64,000 nt of DNA from Pelobacter sp. UBA6093. Its GTDB lineage: Bacteria > Desulfobacterota > Desulfuromonadia > Desulfuromonadales > Syntrophotaleaceae. The DNA is taken from the NCBI GenBank assembly GCA_002435955.1, contig DIWZ01000011.1, forward strand, positions 24,820-88,819, read 5' to 3'. Positions within the stretch are counted from its first letter, which is position 1; each line of letters starts with the position of its first letter. Shown here in pieces: positions 42,691 through 52,367 of the stretch. A model generated the notes under the pieces. It had not been told where the DNA came from. It was given only the letters and a program-made list of their open reading frames with translations, and made no database searches. The position numbers were made by a program, and so were the translations under genes.

Positions 42691-43854
42691 ATGCATTCCG
42701 ATATACGGCGCATACAACTCGATGACAAACAGGTAATTCTGATCGGCACCGCCCATATTTCGCGCGATTCGGTCAACACGGTACGCCAGGTCATCGAGGA
42801 CGAACAACCAGACACCATCTGCGTCGAGCTTGACGAGCAGCGCTACCAGGCGATCCGCGACCCTCATCGCTGGCGCTCCCTCAATCTTATAAAGGTGTTA
42901 CGCAGTGGTCAGGGGGCTTTTTTGCTGGTCAACCTGGTGTTGTCATCCTTTCAGAAACGGATGGGCATGGGAACCGGCGTCAAACCGGGAGAGGAACTCG
43001 CCGCAGCAGCCGAAGAGGCCGAAAACCGTCAGCTGCACCTGAGCCTGATCGATCGGAATATCCGTACCACGCTGCTACGAGCCTGGCGCCAAACCGGCTT
43101 CTGGAAAAAACTCCAGCTATTCTCTGCTTTGTTGTCGGGGTTGTTCGATAATACGCGTCTGGATGAAGAGCAACTTGCCGAATTGCGCCAGCAGGACACC
43201 CTTTCGGCTTTGTTGCAGGAGATGGGGGACAGCTTACCCGGCATCAAAACGATCCTGGTGGATGAACGCGATCGCTTCATGGCCTATCATATTTCCAGGG
43301 CACCCGGCCACAAAATTGTGGCGGTAGTCGGTGCCGCCCACATGCCGGGCATTCAGAAAAACCTGCCTTGCCATGTTGCCGAAGCCGAAATCGAAGAAAT
43401 CAGCCGCATTCCGGAAAAGCCGCGTCTATCCAAGCTGATCCCCTGGCTGATACCTGCCGTGGTCCTAACTCTGTTCGTCGTCGGATTTTTCCTGGGAGAC
43501 CGCTCCCGTCTGACCGATGCAGCGGTGGCCTGGTTCCTGGCCAATGGTGTGTTGGCGGCTTTGGGAGCTGCCATTGCCCTGGGGCACCCCTTGACCGTTG
43601 TCACTGCCTTCGTGGCGGCGCCCTTCACTTCCCTTAACCCCGCCATCGGCGCCGGATTCGTTACCGGCCTGACGCAGGCGTATCTGGCCGGTCCCACCGT
43701 CCAGGACCTTGAAACCGTCAGCGACGACATGGCCACCCTGCGTGGCTGGTGGGGCAACCGGCTCACCCGCGTCTTGCTCGTCTTCTTGTTCTCCAATATC
43801 GGCTCGGCGGCTGGCACATTTCTGGCGCTGCACTGGCTCAAGGATCTTATCTGA
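42691..43854 (+). CDS. TraB/PrgY family membrane protein
   Basis: 387 residues from the ATG at 42691; an earlier ATG at 42643 or TTG at 42634 is in frame but precedes the conserved start. The N-terminal domain has 'VILIGTAHISRDSVNTV' (G-T-A-H motif) and 'VVAVVGAAHMPGIQKNL' (G-x-x-H motif), paired metal-site-like features of the TraB/TIKI fold. Its C-terminal 130 residues contain several membrane helices ('LIPWLIPAVVLTLFVVGFFL', 'NGVLAALGAAIALGHPLTVV'). The bacterial function is unclear; PrgY relatives reduce peptide pheromone activity, and TIKI relatives are metalloproteases. The end overlaps the convergent transpeptidase by eight bases. Confidence 0.87.
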   Translation: MHSDIRRIQLDDKQVILIGTAHISRDSVNTVRQVIEDEQPDTICVELDEQRYQAIRDPHRWRSLNLIKVLRSGQGAFLLVNLVLSSFQKRMGMGTGVKPGEELAAAAEEAENRQLHLSLIDRNIRTTLLRAWRQTGFWKKLQLFSALLSGLFDNTRLDEEQLAELRQQDTLSALLQEMGDSLPGIKTILVDERDRFMAYHISRAPGHKIVAVVGAAHMPGIQKNLPCHVAEAEIEEISRIPEKPRLSKLIPWLIPAVVLTLFVVGFFLGDRSRLTDAAVAWFLANGVLAALGAAIALGHPLTVVTAFVAAPFTSLNPAIGAGFVTGLTQAYLAGPTVQDLETVSDDMATLRGWWGNRLTRVLLVFLFSNIGSAAGTFLALHWLKDLI

Positions 43855-45667
43855 TCACCTCCGGCTCCGCTTCCCCGTCCAATCCATCCATGCCGACCTG
43901 AGACATCATCTCGGGCTGTTGATCTGTAGACATCGGCCGATCCTGCAAAGCTGCCTTTAATTCCGTATCACGGCGATAAACATCGTTGCGAAACTGCAGC
44001 CGCCCCTGCGCGTCGACCCAGGCGGTGCGATACAGGATATGCACCGGAATGGGTCGCTGCAACTGAACGGTATACGGTTTGGAGCCGGCCATTTCTCTTT
44101 CGACCCGTTCCCGGTCCCATCCTTCTTGCCCCTCCAGAAGATAAGCGGCAAGTTCCAGCGGCCTCGCAATGCGAATACATCCGGAACTAAAAGCACGCTC
44201 CTGTTTTTCAAACAGATGCTGTGTCGGCGTATCATGCAGATAGACGTGGTAAGCATTGGGAAACATGAATTTGACTTTTCCCAGAGGATTCCAGGCGCCC
44301 GGCTTCTGCCGCAGCATGCCGGGAAATCTCTGTGCGGTCATACTCTTCCAATTGATGCCTGATGCAGGGATGATACGATTCGGATCCTTGCCCCAGGCGA
44401 CAATCTCATAGTGATGGATTTTCAAGTACCTCGGATCGGCCTTGATAAGCGGCCATTTATCCTGCTTGAATATGGTGGGGGGGACCGTCCAGTAAGGTGC
44501 AAACACCAGGTACTTCATCAATGCGGAAAAAACCGGAGTACGGCGAAATGAGGTTCCCACCACTACCGGCATACGCATGATTTCACGCCCTTCATCAACC
44601 ACTGTCAAATTGAAGTCGGTAATATCAACCTGCAGATAACGGGCACCCACATCGTGGGTCGGCCAGCGTTCACGTTCAAGATTGAGGGTGAGTTGTTCCA
44701 TGCGCCGGTCGACAGGCACGTTGATCTGCGCCAGGGTATCCCTGCCAAGCACCCCATCCGCCCGTAATCCATGCCTGGCCTGAAAGCGTTTCAACGCCTC
44801 AACCGTATCCGGATCGAGTTGCCAATCCGATGACTCGCGGGTTGTTTCGAGATCCCCAACAAGCACCAGGAAGCGCCTCAACAACGGCACCCTCGCATCT
44901 TTCTTCCCCAGGGCAACGGACGGGCCGTCGGGCAGAGTGGGCCAGCCTCCGGCCATGGCCAGCTGGCGATAATGCTCCAGATAGACGGCCAAGCGCCGGA
45001 AACCGGTACCATCAGGGAGAAACTCATTCAGGACAGACCCGACCTGCTGCTTGAGCAGAACCTGACGCAACACGGTAACCGCATCGGTAGCAGGAACAAC
45101 AGTCTGCCATTCTGCCGCGTAAAGCCGGGAGATATCTACCCGCCCGCCAAGCAGGTGGGACACGTATTTCAAAAAAGCGTCCGTCAGCAGGACATCCACC
45201 AACGCCAGACCAACCGGATCGCACTCGACACCGAAGGACCGGGTAATGTTGGCTATTTCCAGACAAACAGCCAGCGTCTCGACATGATAATCGCGCGGAT
45301 TCAACCCTTCAGCCGCCACCCCCTGGACCCGCTCATTCCATTGCCAGGCAACCGGGGAAAGCTCCCCATCCTGGAACCAGGCCGGTTGATACGCGCGCTG
45401 TCGATAAAACGAAACCAGTTGTTCATGCAGTGGCAGCCGCAACTCTTCCATTTCCAGAACTGCAGGGGCAGATAAGCCGTGCGCGGTAAAGGGCTCGATG
45501 ATCTGCCGTAACTGACTGGAGACAGAACGAGAGATCTCCTCACTTCCCGCACAACTTGCCGCAACAGCAAACAAGCTGATCGATACCAGAAGCCACACCC
45601 CAATCCATTTTTGCCGGAATGCCAAATGCAATGCCAAACTGCCTTTCCTTATAGATGAGACGAACAT
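43847..45667 (-). CDS. L,D-transpeptidase (YcbB/LdtD-like) with peptidoglycan-binding domain
   Basis: 606 residues from the ATG at 45667; a longer frame with ATG at 45733 is possible. An N-terminal signal or anchor ('WIGVWLLVSISLFAVAASCA') exports it. Then an YcbB-type scaffold, a PG_binding_1 repeat ('VEALKRFQARHGLRADGVLG') and a YkuD catalytic domain with 'YLHDTPTQHLFEKQERAFSS', ending in the active-site 'SSGCIR' at about residue 495. It forms 3-3 meso-DAP cross-links in the periplasm. Length and order agree with LdtD. The two ends of the convergent genes overlap by eight bases. Confidence 0.9.
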   Translation of the reverse strand: MFVSSIRKGSLALHLAFRQKWIGVWLLVSISLFAVAASCAGSEEISRSVSSQLRQIIEPFTAHGLSAPAVLEMEELRLPLHEQLVSFYRQRAYQPAWFQDGELSPVAWQWNERVQGVAAEGLNPRDYHVETLAVCLEIANITRSFGVECDPVGLALVDVLLTDAFLKYVSHLLGGRVDISRLYAAEWQTVVPATDAVTVLRQVLLKQQVGSVLNEFLPDGTGFRRLAVYLEHYRQLAMAGGWPTLPDGPSVALGKKDARVPLLRRFLVLVGDLETTRESSDWQLDPDTVEALKRFQARHGLRADGVLGRDTLAQINVPVDRRMEQLTLNLERERWPTHDVGARYLQVDITDFNLTVVDEGREIMRMPVVVGTSFRRTPVFSALMKYLVFAPYWTVPPTIFKQDKWPLIKADPRYLKIHHYEIVAWGKDPNRIIPASGINWKSMTAQRFPGMLRQKPGAWNPLGKVKFMFPNAYHVYLHDTPTQHLFEKQERAFSSGCIRIARPLELAAYLLEGQEGWDRERVEREMAGSKPYTVQLQRPIPVHILYRTAWVDAQGRLQFRNDVYRRDTELKAALQDRPMSTDQQPEMMSQVGMDGLDGEAEPEVIR

Positions 45668-45776
45668 GTCCCGGTAACCAGATACTACCTTCAAAAGGCC
45701 CGCCTTCCGTTTTGGTTCATGAGACGTCTTCATGCCTGATGAAGCAAGTGTACCCCATTTATTTGTCTGGAACGAA

Positions 45777-47141
45777 TCACGCAATCCACACGGTCTGTAT
45801 ATTGACGAATTCCATCAAGCCGTAGTGGGAAAGCTCGCGCCCGTAACCGGAGTCCTTGATGCCGCCAAACGGCAGGCGTGGATCGCTCTTGACCATGCCG
45901 TTGATAAACACCGCCCCGGCTTCGATTCGTATCGCCAGCGCTTCGGCCCGCACCGTATCACGATCCCACACCGAGCCCCCCAGGCCGTAGGGCGTATCGT
46001 TGGCCACCGCAACGGCCTGCTCGACATCGGCCACCCTGATGACCGAGGCGACCGGCCCGAACAGCTCCTCGTGATAGGCAGGCATGTCGGGTGCTACTTC
46101 GGCCAGGATCGTGGGAGCATAGAAAAATCCCGGTCGATCCAGCTCCATGCCACCCAGCACCAGGCGTGCCCCGGCGGCCACTGATGCTTGCACCTGCTGG
46201 TGCAGTTCTTCACGCAAATCTCCCCGGGCCTGGGGACCGACCTGAGTATTTTCGACCAGCGGATCACCCACTACCAGCTTTGCCATGGCCTCCTTGAACA
46301 GGCCCAGAAACTCCTCGTACACCTCATCAAATACAATGAATCGCTTGGCCGCTATGCAACTCTGGCCCGAATTCTGACACCGCGCCCGGGCCCCGACCTG
46401 CGCTGCCAGTGCCAGGTCCGCCCCGGGGGTAACGATAAACGGATCGCTGCCACCCAATTCCAGAACCGTTTTTTTCAGCATCTGCCCGGCCCTGGCGGCC
46501 ACCTTACGACCTGCAAGTTCGCTGCCGGTCAGGGTCACGGCGCGGACATGGGGATGCTCGACAACCCCATCGACGCCACCGGAACCGATCAGCAAGGTGC
46601 GGAACACATTGCCGGGCAAGCCCGCTTCGACGAACAATGCCTCAATGGCCAGGGCGCAGCGTGGCACATTGGAAGAATGCTTGAGCAGTGCTGCATTGCC
46701 GGCCATCAAAGCCGGCGCGGCAAACCGGAATACTTGCCAGAAGGGAAAATTCCAGGGCATCACCGCCAACACCACCCCCAGGGGACAAAAGGTGACGTAA
46801 GACCGGGAAGCATCGCTGGCAACCGGCTGATCGGCCAGCATGGCGGGAGCCTGTTGCGCATAGTATTCGCAAACCAGGGCGCACTTTTCGATTTCACCGC
46901 GTCCTTGGGTGATCGGTTTGCCCATCTCCAGTGCCATCAAACGTGCCAGTTCTTCAGATCGCGCCCGCAACAACTGCGCCAGGGAAACAAACCGCGTACC
47001 GCGCTCCTGCGTCGGAACATGCCGCCAGCCCTGCCAGGCCTGGTGTACCTGTTCGATAATATTAACCACCTTTTCGGTATCGTATTCCTCAAAGGACCCG
47101 GATTCTTCACCGGTAGCGGGATTGATCGATTTCATGCTCAT
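45777..47141 (-). CDS. NAD(P)-dependent succinate-semialdehyde dehydrogenase-type aldehyde dehydrogenase
   Basis: 454 residues. Ribosome site AAGGAG eight bases before the ATG. Opens with 'KSINPATGEESGSFEEYDTE', as in the SSADH-like subgroup. Active site: 'LELGGSDPFIV' with the general-base glutamate and 'NSGQSCIAAKRF' with the nucleophilic cysteine near residue 260; 'LPFGGIKDSGYGRELSHYG' closes the fold. It oxidises an aldehyde to the acid; succinate semialdehyde is the likely substrate, but related short-chain aldehydes are possible. No partner transaminase is adjacent. It may be monocistronic. Confidence 0.88.
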   Translation of the reverse strand: MSMKSINPATGEESGSFEEYDTEKVVNIIEQVHQAWQGWRHVPTQERGTRFVSLAQLLRARSEELARLMALEMGKPITQGRGEIEKCALVCEYYAQQAPAMLADQPVASDASRSYVTFCPLGVVLAVMPWNFPFWQVFRFAAPALMAGNAALLKHSSNVPRCALAIEALFVEAGLPGNVFRTLLIGSGGVDGVVEHPHVRAVTLTGSELAGRKVAARAGQMLKKTVLELGGSDPFIVTPGADLALAAQVGARARCQNSGQSCIAAKRFIVFDEVYEEFLGLFKEAMAKLVVGDPLVENTQVGPQARGDLREELHQQVQASVAAGARLVLGGMELDRPGFFYAPTILAEVAPDMPAYHEELFGPVASVIRVADVEQAVAVANDTPYGLGGSVWDRDTVRAEALAIRIEAGAVFINGMVKSDPRLPFGGIKDSGYGRELSHYGLMEFVNIQTVWIA

Positions 47142-47286
47142 CGTGCCAACTCCTTGTCATTCGCCAGTCATTGCGGCTCTATATTTAAACCAACCACCCC
47201 AGGCCTCGAAAGTCAAGAGTATGCAGCCGCTTTAGCACCCGGGCACACGGCAGCATTAACGTGTTGCGGTAAAAACACGGCGGTTG

Positions 47287-47315
47287 TTGAACCGCAGGGA
47301 AATTTCTGCCATAGT
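47287..47315 (+). promoter_or_regulatory. Candidate sigma-70 promoter for the rhomboid gene
   Basis: TTGAAC (47287-47292), a 17-base spacer, and CATAGT (47310-47315). Each hexamer matches consensus at four positions. It is 31 bases before the TTG start at 47347. Confidence 0.45.
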
Positions 47316-47346
47316 AGCGGCACCTGTCGCAGAAAGGAACCCACTC

Positions 47347-48150
47347 TTGGATACTGCTGAAAACTTCATCCGCCCTTTTGCCCGCCTTCACTGGCACTGG
47401 CGCGTTCAGCGCTGGAAACGCACCCTGTCTAGATATGTATCCGATCCGCGGCTGCCCTACAGCCCGGTGTGCGTTTCGCGTGTGCTGATCGGCGTCAACC
47501 TGCTGTGGTTCACCTTTATGATTCTGCGCGCCCTGGCCGCCGGGCTGGGCCCGGGGGTCGCTCTCAATCCCCCCACCGGCCTGCTCATGTATTTCGGCGC
47601 CCAGCGCTGGAACCCCGAGGTGCTGATTTTCAACCAGTGGTGGCGTTGCCTGACCTACGCCTATTCCCATGGTGGCCTGATCCACCTTGGCTTCAACATG
47701 GTGGTGCTTTACCAGGTCGGTCCCCTTGTCGAAGACCAGATCGGACCGGCACGTTTTTTCACCCTTTATACCTTTACCGCCCTGACTGCCACCCTGCTCG
47801 GATTGCTGTGGCACCCGATGGTTCCGGTAGTGGGCGCCTCCGGCTCCCTGTTCGGGCTCATCGGCTTCGCCGCGGTCTACTTTCATCGGCTGGGCAATCA
47901 CGCTCATACGGTACGCAATTTCATGCTGCAATGGGCGGCCATGGCCTTTATTTTCGGCCTGCTTCTCGGGGCTGACAATGCCGGACATCTCGGCGGCGCA
48001 CTGGGCGGAGCGGCTTTCGGCCTGCTATTGCCTCTGGGTGGGCGCGGGCACAAGGCGACCTCCAACCTGTTCAGCGGCTTGGCCGGCCTGGCCGGCATCG
48101 TTACCGTGGCCAGCCTGCTGTTGCAAATTATTTTCCCCTTCCCACGTTGA
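47347..48150 (+). CDS. Rhomboid family intramembrane serine protease
   Basis: 267 residues from a TTG start with AAAGGA at 47333-47338. Six or more membrane helices. The catalytic serine is in 'VVGASGSLFGLIG' near residue 165 and the histidine in 'DNAGHLGGALGG' near residue 213. The upstream 'SHGGLIHLGFNMVVLYQVG' carries the H-x3-N oxyanion motif. The serine-histidine dyad and helices identify an active rhomboid, which cuts membrane proteins inside the bilayer. The first ~40 residues are cytosolic and basic. It is followed after 13 bases by ybaK. Confidence 0.92.
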   Translation: MDTAENFIRPFARLHWHWRVQRWKRTLSRYVSDPRLPYSPVCVSRVLIGVNLLWFTFMILRALAAGLGPGVALNPPTGLLMYFGAQRWNPEVLIFNQWWRCLTYAYSHGGLIHLGFNMVVLYQVGPLVEDQIGPARFFTLYTFTALTATLLGLLWHPMVPVVGASGSLFGLIGFAAVYFHRLGNHAHTVRNFMLQWAAMAFIFGLLLGADNAGHLGGALGGAAFGLLLPLGGRGHKATSNLFSGLAGLAGIVTVASLLLQIIFPFPR

Positions 48151-48163
48151 TTCGGAACGCTTC

Positions 48164-48649
48164 ATGGCCAAACATAAAATCCCCGTGACGCCGGCAATCC
48201 GCATGTTGCGACAACACGACATCCCCTTCACCGGCCACCTCTACGCCTACGAGGATCATGGCGGCACCGCCGTCTGCGCTCGGGAGTTGGGGGTGGACGA
48301 GCATGCCGTGATTAAAACCCTGATTATGGAAACGGACCAGGGAGATCCGCTGATCATGCTTATGCACGGCGACCGCGAAATCTCCACCCGGGAACTGGCG
48401 CGCGTGTTGGGCACGAAACAGGTTACACCCTGTTCGCCGCAGACGGCGGACCGGCATTCGGGATACCAGGTGGGGGGCACATCCCCCTTCGGAACGCGAA
48501 AAAGCATGCCGGTTTACTTGGAAGAAACCATCGCCGAGCTGCCGGTTATCTATATCAACGGCGGCAAACGCGGGTTTCTGGTCGCCATCACGCCGCAGGA
48601 TCTCATAAAAGTGTTATGCCCCGGCATGGTGCGGGTAGCCCAGCCCTGA
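48164..48649 (+). CDS. ybaK: Cys-tRNA(Pro)/Cys-tRNA(Cys) deacylase YbaK
   Basis: 161 residues from the ATG at 48164; the upstream frame is a shadow of the rhomboid gene. YbaK/EbsC family trans-editing enzyme that hydrolyses Cys-tRNA(Pro) made in error by prolyl-tRNA synthetase. 'PVTPAIRMLRQHDIPFTGHL', 'VIKTLIMETDQGDPLIMLM', the conserved 'GTKQVTPCSPQTADRHSGYQ' region and 'GGTSPFGTRKSMPVYLE' are diagnostic. Length agrees with the E. coli enzyme (about 159). It probably shares the rhomboid transcript. Confidence 0.93.
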   Translation: MAKHKIPVTPAIRMLRQHDIPFTGHLYAYEDHGGTAVCARELGVDEHAVIKTLIMETDQGDPLIMLMHGDREISTRELARVLGTKQVTPCSPQTADRHSGYQVGGTSPFGTRKSMPVYLEETIAELPVIYINGGKRGFLVAITPQDLIKVLCPGMVRVAQP

Positions 48650-48675
48650 CGCGCAACTGGCTAAAATGAAACTGT

Positions 48676-48684
48676 TGCTATAAT
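48676..48684 (+). promoter_or_regulatory. Extended -10 promoter for the nicotinate phosphoribosyltransferase gene
   Basis: A perfect TATAAT (48679-48684) preceded by TGC (extended -10); no good -35 was found at 17 bases. The transcript would start near 48691, consistent with translation from the ATG at 48730. Confidence 0.5.
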
Positions 48685-48729
48685 GGAAACAACAGCTTTA
48701 TGCGCCATTCCACCGTCGAAGGGGGTGCC

Positions 48730-50178
48730 ATGTCCACTCACCGCTATTCCGCGCTGCTGACCGATCTGTACGAGCTGACCATGCTTGCCGGCTATTTTGA
48801 AAAAGACATGCATCGGCAACCGGCGGTGTTCGATTTGTTTTTCCGTCGCAATCCCTTCATAGGGGGATACGCCATTTTCGCCGGCCTGCAACCGGCCCTC
48901 GAATACCTGTCGCAACTGCAATTTACCGCAGATGACCTGACCTACCTGCAATCACTGGGCATATTCAAACCGGCCTTTCTCGACTACCTGAAGGATTTCC
49001 GCTTTCGCGCCAAGGTCACCGCCCCCGCCGAAGGTACGGTGGTGTTTGCCAACGAGCCGCTGGTTACCGTCGAAGGGGAGTTGGCCCAGGCCCAGCTGGT
49101 GGAAACCGCTCTGCTCAACATCATCAACTTCCAGACCCTGGTGGCCACCAAGGCCGCACGTATCGTCAGCGTGGCCAGCCCCGGCACCGTTGTGGAATTC
49201 GGCTTGCGCCGCGCCCACGGTCCGGACGGCGGTTTGAGCGAAGCCCGGGCCGCTTTTATCGGCGGCGCGCGCAGCACCAGCAACACCTGGGCGGGACAAA
49301 CTTTCGACATTCCGGTCAAAGGCACCCATGCCCACAGCTGGGTGATGGCCTTTCCCGATGAACTCAGCGCATTTCGGGCCTATGCGGACTGTTTCCCCGA
49401 CCAGTGCATTCTGCTGGTCGATACCTACGATACTCTGGCAAGCGGCCTGCCCAACGCCATCACCGTCGCGCGGGAATTGCGTGCCAAAGGGCACGAGGTC
49501 AAAGGCATTCGCCTCGATTCCGGAGATATGGCTTACCTGAGCAAGGAAGCGCGTCGCATGCTGGATGAAGCGGGTTTCCCCGGCATAAAGATCGTCGCTT
49601 CAAGCGACCTGGATGAAACCGTCATTCAGTCGATCCGCACGGAAGGCGGTTGTATCGATACTTACGGGGTGGGAACGCAACTGGCTACCTGCGGGGGAGT
49701 AGGCGGCGGTGCCCTGGGGGGGGTCTACAAACTCGTGCGCTTCGATCATCAGCCCAAGTTGAAAGTGACCAGCGATATTGCCAAGGCCACTCTGCCCGAC
49801 CGCAAGCGGCTCTTGCGCGCGGTATGGCCCAACGGAGAGTACTGCCTCGATGTTATCTGTCTGGAAGGCGAAGAACCGGCTGCCGGCACGACGGTGTTCG
49901 ACCCGATCAACCCGTCCCGTACCAAACGCATCCCTCTCGAGGTGCGGTTTGAGGAAATACGCCAGGTTGTCATGCAGGAAGGTCATCCCACCCTGCCCGC
50001 CTCGTCACTGGCTGCCATGGCCGATCGTTGTGCCCGGCAGCTGCGCTTGTTGCCCAAGGGAACCACTCGCCTGACCAACCCGCATATCTACAAGGTCGCC
50101 ATAAGCGCCGGTCTTCATCAGTTGCGCAGCCGCCTGATACAGAAAGCACTCGACAACCAACCCCGCAATCCGCAGTAG
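48730..50178 (+). CDS. pncB: Nicotinate phosphoribosyltransferase
   Basis: 482 residues from the ATG at 48730, chosen over the ATG at 48700 because GAAGGGGGTG precedes it. Joins nicotinate to PRPP to form nicotinate mononucleotide in NAD salvage. 'ALLTDLYELTMLAGYFEKDM', 'FDLFFRRNPFIGGYAIFAGL' and 'FGLRRAHGPDGGLSEARAAF' mark the family. 'GIRLDSGDMAYLSKEARRML' and 'DTYGVGTQLATCGG' are PRPP- and nicotinate-binding segments. The sequence is complete, of the longer type found in many bacteria. Confidence 0.94.
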   Translation: MSTHRYSALLTDLYELTMLAGYFEKDMHRQPAVFDLFFRRNPFIGGYAIFAGLQPALEYLSQLQFTADDLTYLQSLGIFKPAFLDYLKDFRFRAKVTAPAEGTVVFANEPLVTVEGELAQAQLVETALLNIINFQTLVATKAARIVSVASPGTVVEFGLRRAHGPDGGLSEARAAFIGGARSTSNTWAGQTFDIPVKGTHAHSWVMAFPDELSAFRAYADCFPDQCILLVDTYDTLASGLPNAITVARELRAKGHEVKGIRLDSGDMAYLSKEARRMLDEAGFPGIKIVASSDLDETVIQSIRTEGGCIDTYGVGTQLATCGGVGGGALGGVYKLVRFDHQPKLKVTSDIAKATLPDRKRLLRAVWPNGEYCLDVICLEGEEPAAGTTVFDPINPSRTKRIPLEVRFEEIRQVVMQEGHPTLPASSLAAMADRCARQLRLLPKGTTRLTNPHIYKVAISAGLHQLRSRLIQKALDNQPRNPQ

Positions 50179-50233
50179 TGAAAAACCCATGTCGAAACAT
50201 CATGGACGATCCTGGTCAAGTCCCTGATAGGCC

Positions 50234-50262
50234 TTGAAAAAGCGTCTGCAACATGCTATACA
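50234..50262 (+). promoter_or_regulatory. Sigma-70 promoter for the cyclophilin gene
   Basis: TTGAAA (50234-50239), a 17-base spacer, and TATACA (50257-50262), with an extended TGC before the -10. Four and five matches. It lies 63 bases upstream of the ATG at 50325. Confidence 0.65.
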
Positions 50263-50324
50263 GCCAGCCTCCAGGCGCACTTTTTGGCCGGCAGATATAA
50301 AAAAATCATCGAGGAGCAAACCTT

Positions 50325-50837
50325 ATGAGCCATACCAATCCCGTCGCACGCATCGAAACTTCGAAGGGTCCCATTACCATCGAGCTCGACATCGAAAAGG
50401 CCCCTGTTACCGTAGCAAACTTTATCGAGTATGCAAAAAGCGGCTTTTACGAAAACACTATCTTCCACCGGGTTATCCCCGGCTTCATGATCCAGGGCGG
50501 CGGCATGACCGCGAGCATGGAAAGCAAGGCGACCCGGGTCCCCATCAAGAACGAGGCGGGCAACGGGCTGCTTAACAAGCGCGGCACTATCGCCATGGCC
50601 CGGACCCAGATCGTGGACAGCGCAACGGCGCAGTTTTTCATCAATGTGGTGGACAACGATTTTCTCAATCACCAGGGCCCGACCCCCGCAGCCTTCGGCT
50701 ATGCCGTTTTCGGCAAGGTCATCGACGGGATGGAGACGGTCGATGCCATCCAGCAGGTAGCCACCGGCAGCCACAGTGGACATCGGGATGTACCGGTCGA
50801 CGCGATCGTGATCGAACGCATCACCATCATCGACTGA
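50325..50837 (+). CDS. ppiB: Peptidyl-prolyl cis-trans isomerase, cyclophilin type
   Basis: 170 residues with GAGGAG upstream. Cyclophilin fold: '[20 protein letters not shown]', '[20 protein letters not shown]' (with the catalytic Phe-His-Arg), 'GTIAMART' and '[20 protein letters not shown]'. No signal peptide, so a cytoplasmic folding catalyst like PpiB. The gene is on its own transcript, between promoter 50234-50262 and the inverted repeat at 50855-50901. Confidence 0.95.
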   Translation: MSHTNPVARIETSKGPITIELDIEKAPVTVANFIEYAKSGFYENTIFHRVIPGFMIQGGGMTASMESKATRVPIKNEAGNGLLNKRGTIAMARTQIVDSATAQFFINVVDNDFLNHQGPTPAAFGYAVFGKVIDGMETVDAIQQVATGSHSGHRDVPVDAIVIERITIID

Positions 50838-50854
50838 AGGGTGGACAGGTAATA

Positions 50855-50901
50855 CCACAGGACCCACGGGGACATATCGAACATTCCCTGCGGTCCTGTG
50901 G
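50855..50901. terminator. Bidirectional terminator-like inverted repeat between convergent genes
   Basis: CCACAGGACC (50855-50864) pairs with GGTCCTGTGG (50892-50901); the interior adds CACGGGG-type partial pairing. It sits between the cyclophilin stop and the stop of the convergent methyltransferase. Confidence 0.6.
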
Positions 50902-50925
50902 ATCCCTGGTTATCGCAAACGCGTT

Positions 50926-52122
50926 TCAGCCCTTGACGCTGATCAGATATTTCAGATACCGCCCCTCGGGAAAGGTGACCGGATAGGGAAAGTCGCCCGC
51001 CTGGCCGTAATTGCCGATGACCCGCAAGGTCGCCCCCGCGGCTAGGGCACCACGCCGTAATTCCTTGAGATAATCGGCCAAGTCGACTTTCTGATGATTG
51101 GATGAGGTGATCAGCACCCCGCCTGACTGCAGCAGCGGCAAGGCCTCAGTCACCAGGTCGGAGGTGCCGCCGCTGGTGGTAAAACGACTCTTGCCGACGG
51201 TGGAAAAACTCGGCGGATCCATGATAATGATGTCAAAGGTTCGCCCCTGCCGCTGCAGATCCTGCAGTACATTGCGGCAATCGCCGACCAGAAAGTCATG
51301 CCGTTTGGGATTGAGGCGGTTGGCTTCAAAGTTCTCGCGGGCCCAGTCCAGGTACTGCGCCGAGGCATCGACGCTGGTGACCCTGGCGGCGCCGGCCACC
51401 GCCGCCGCCACCGAAAAGGCACCGGTATAGGCGAACAGATTCAGCACCTTTACGCCTGCGGCGCGCCCCATCAGATCCCGACGGTTGTCCCGCTGATCCC
51501 CGAAAAGACCGGTATTGAGGCCTTCCTCCAGATCCACCAGCAGGGTCAGACCGTTTTCAAGCACCTTCAATCGGCCGGAAACCGGTCTGCCACATAACAG
51601 TTTGCTCAACTGTTTGGGCTTGTCGGCCAGCTTGCGGGTTTGCTGCGGACGAAATTTTTCATAAATCCCGACCGGCTGCAGGGCCTTCTGTAAAGCGGAA
51701 ACCAGCAAAGGCAGATGCGGCCGCCAGATCCGGCTGAAGAGCTGGATCATCAGGTAGTCGCCATACCGGTCCACGGTGAGGCCCGGCAGAAAGTCCCCTT
51801 CGGCATTGATCAACCGATAGGCGTTGGTATCGGTCAGATCGAGATGACGCTGCCGCAAGTCGAGAGCTTGCTGCACTTTTTCATCAACCCAGGCCTGGTC
51901 AAGGTCCATGGGAGTAAAATCGAGTACCCGCGCCACGATCCGATCATCAGGATCGAGCAAGGCCATGGCCAAAGTGCGGTCGGCCTCGTCGGCAAGTCGA
52001 ATCAGGTCGCCGGCACGGCCCTTGGGCCATTGTTTGGTATAACGATCGGCGATCACCCATGGATGACCAAGCTGCAGCATTTGCACCGTTTGCGGACCGA
52101 CGATAAAAGCAGGTTTTTTCAT
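50926..52122 (-). CDS. Class I SAM-dependent rRNA (cytosine-C5)-methyltransferase, RlmI-like
   Basis: 398 residues. An N-terminal PUA domain ('GPQTVQMLQLGHPWVIADRY') is followed by a Rossmann methyltransferase with 'VLNLFAYTGAFSVAAAVAGA' (SAM motif) and the catalytic 'FDIIIMDPPSFSTVGKSRF'. 'EGLNTGLFGDQRDNRRDLMG' matches the RlmI/YccW/YwbD family, which methylates a cytosine in 23S rRNA. It is monocistronic and convergent with ppiB. The target base cannot be read from sequence. Confidence 0.9.
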   Translation of the reverse strand: MKKPAFIVGPQTVQMLQLGHPWVIADRYTKQWPKGRAGDLIRLADEADRTLAMALLDPDDRIVARVLDFTPMDLDQAWVDEKVQQALDLRQRHLDLTDTNAYRLINAEGDFLPGLTVDRYGDYLMIQLFSRIWRPHLPLLVSALQKALQPVGIYEKFRPQQTRKLADKPKQLSKLLCGRPVSGRLKVLENGLTLLVDLEEGLNTGLFGDQRDNRRDLMGRAAGVKVLNLFAYTGAFSVAAAVAGAARVTSVDASAQYLDWARENFEANRLNPKRHDFLVGDCRNVLQDLQRQGRTFDIIIMDPPSFSTVGKSRFTTSGGTSDLVTEALPLLQSGGVLITSSNHQKVDLADYLKELRRGALAAGATLRVIGNYGQAGDFPYPVTFPEGRYLKYLISVKG

Positions 52123-52367
52123 ACAGATTCTATCCTTGTGGAATATACGCTTTGCTCATCCCCGGCTTCCGAATCGGAACCCGGGAGTTATTCATAAGAA
52201 ACCCGATCAATGGCGAAGCGCGCCATTCTAACCGGCAACGTACGATTCGACAAGCCCGGTGTCTATATGTGACGCATCGTCTCGAAACAGCGCGGTTCAT
52301 GTAGAATCCGGTCAGGCCAGGAAAATCTTGAATCCTCGACTGAACTTTACCGACAAAGGTAGACACA

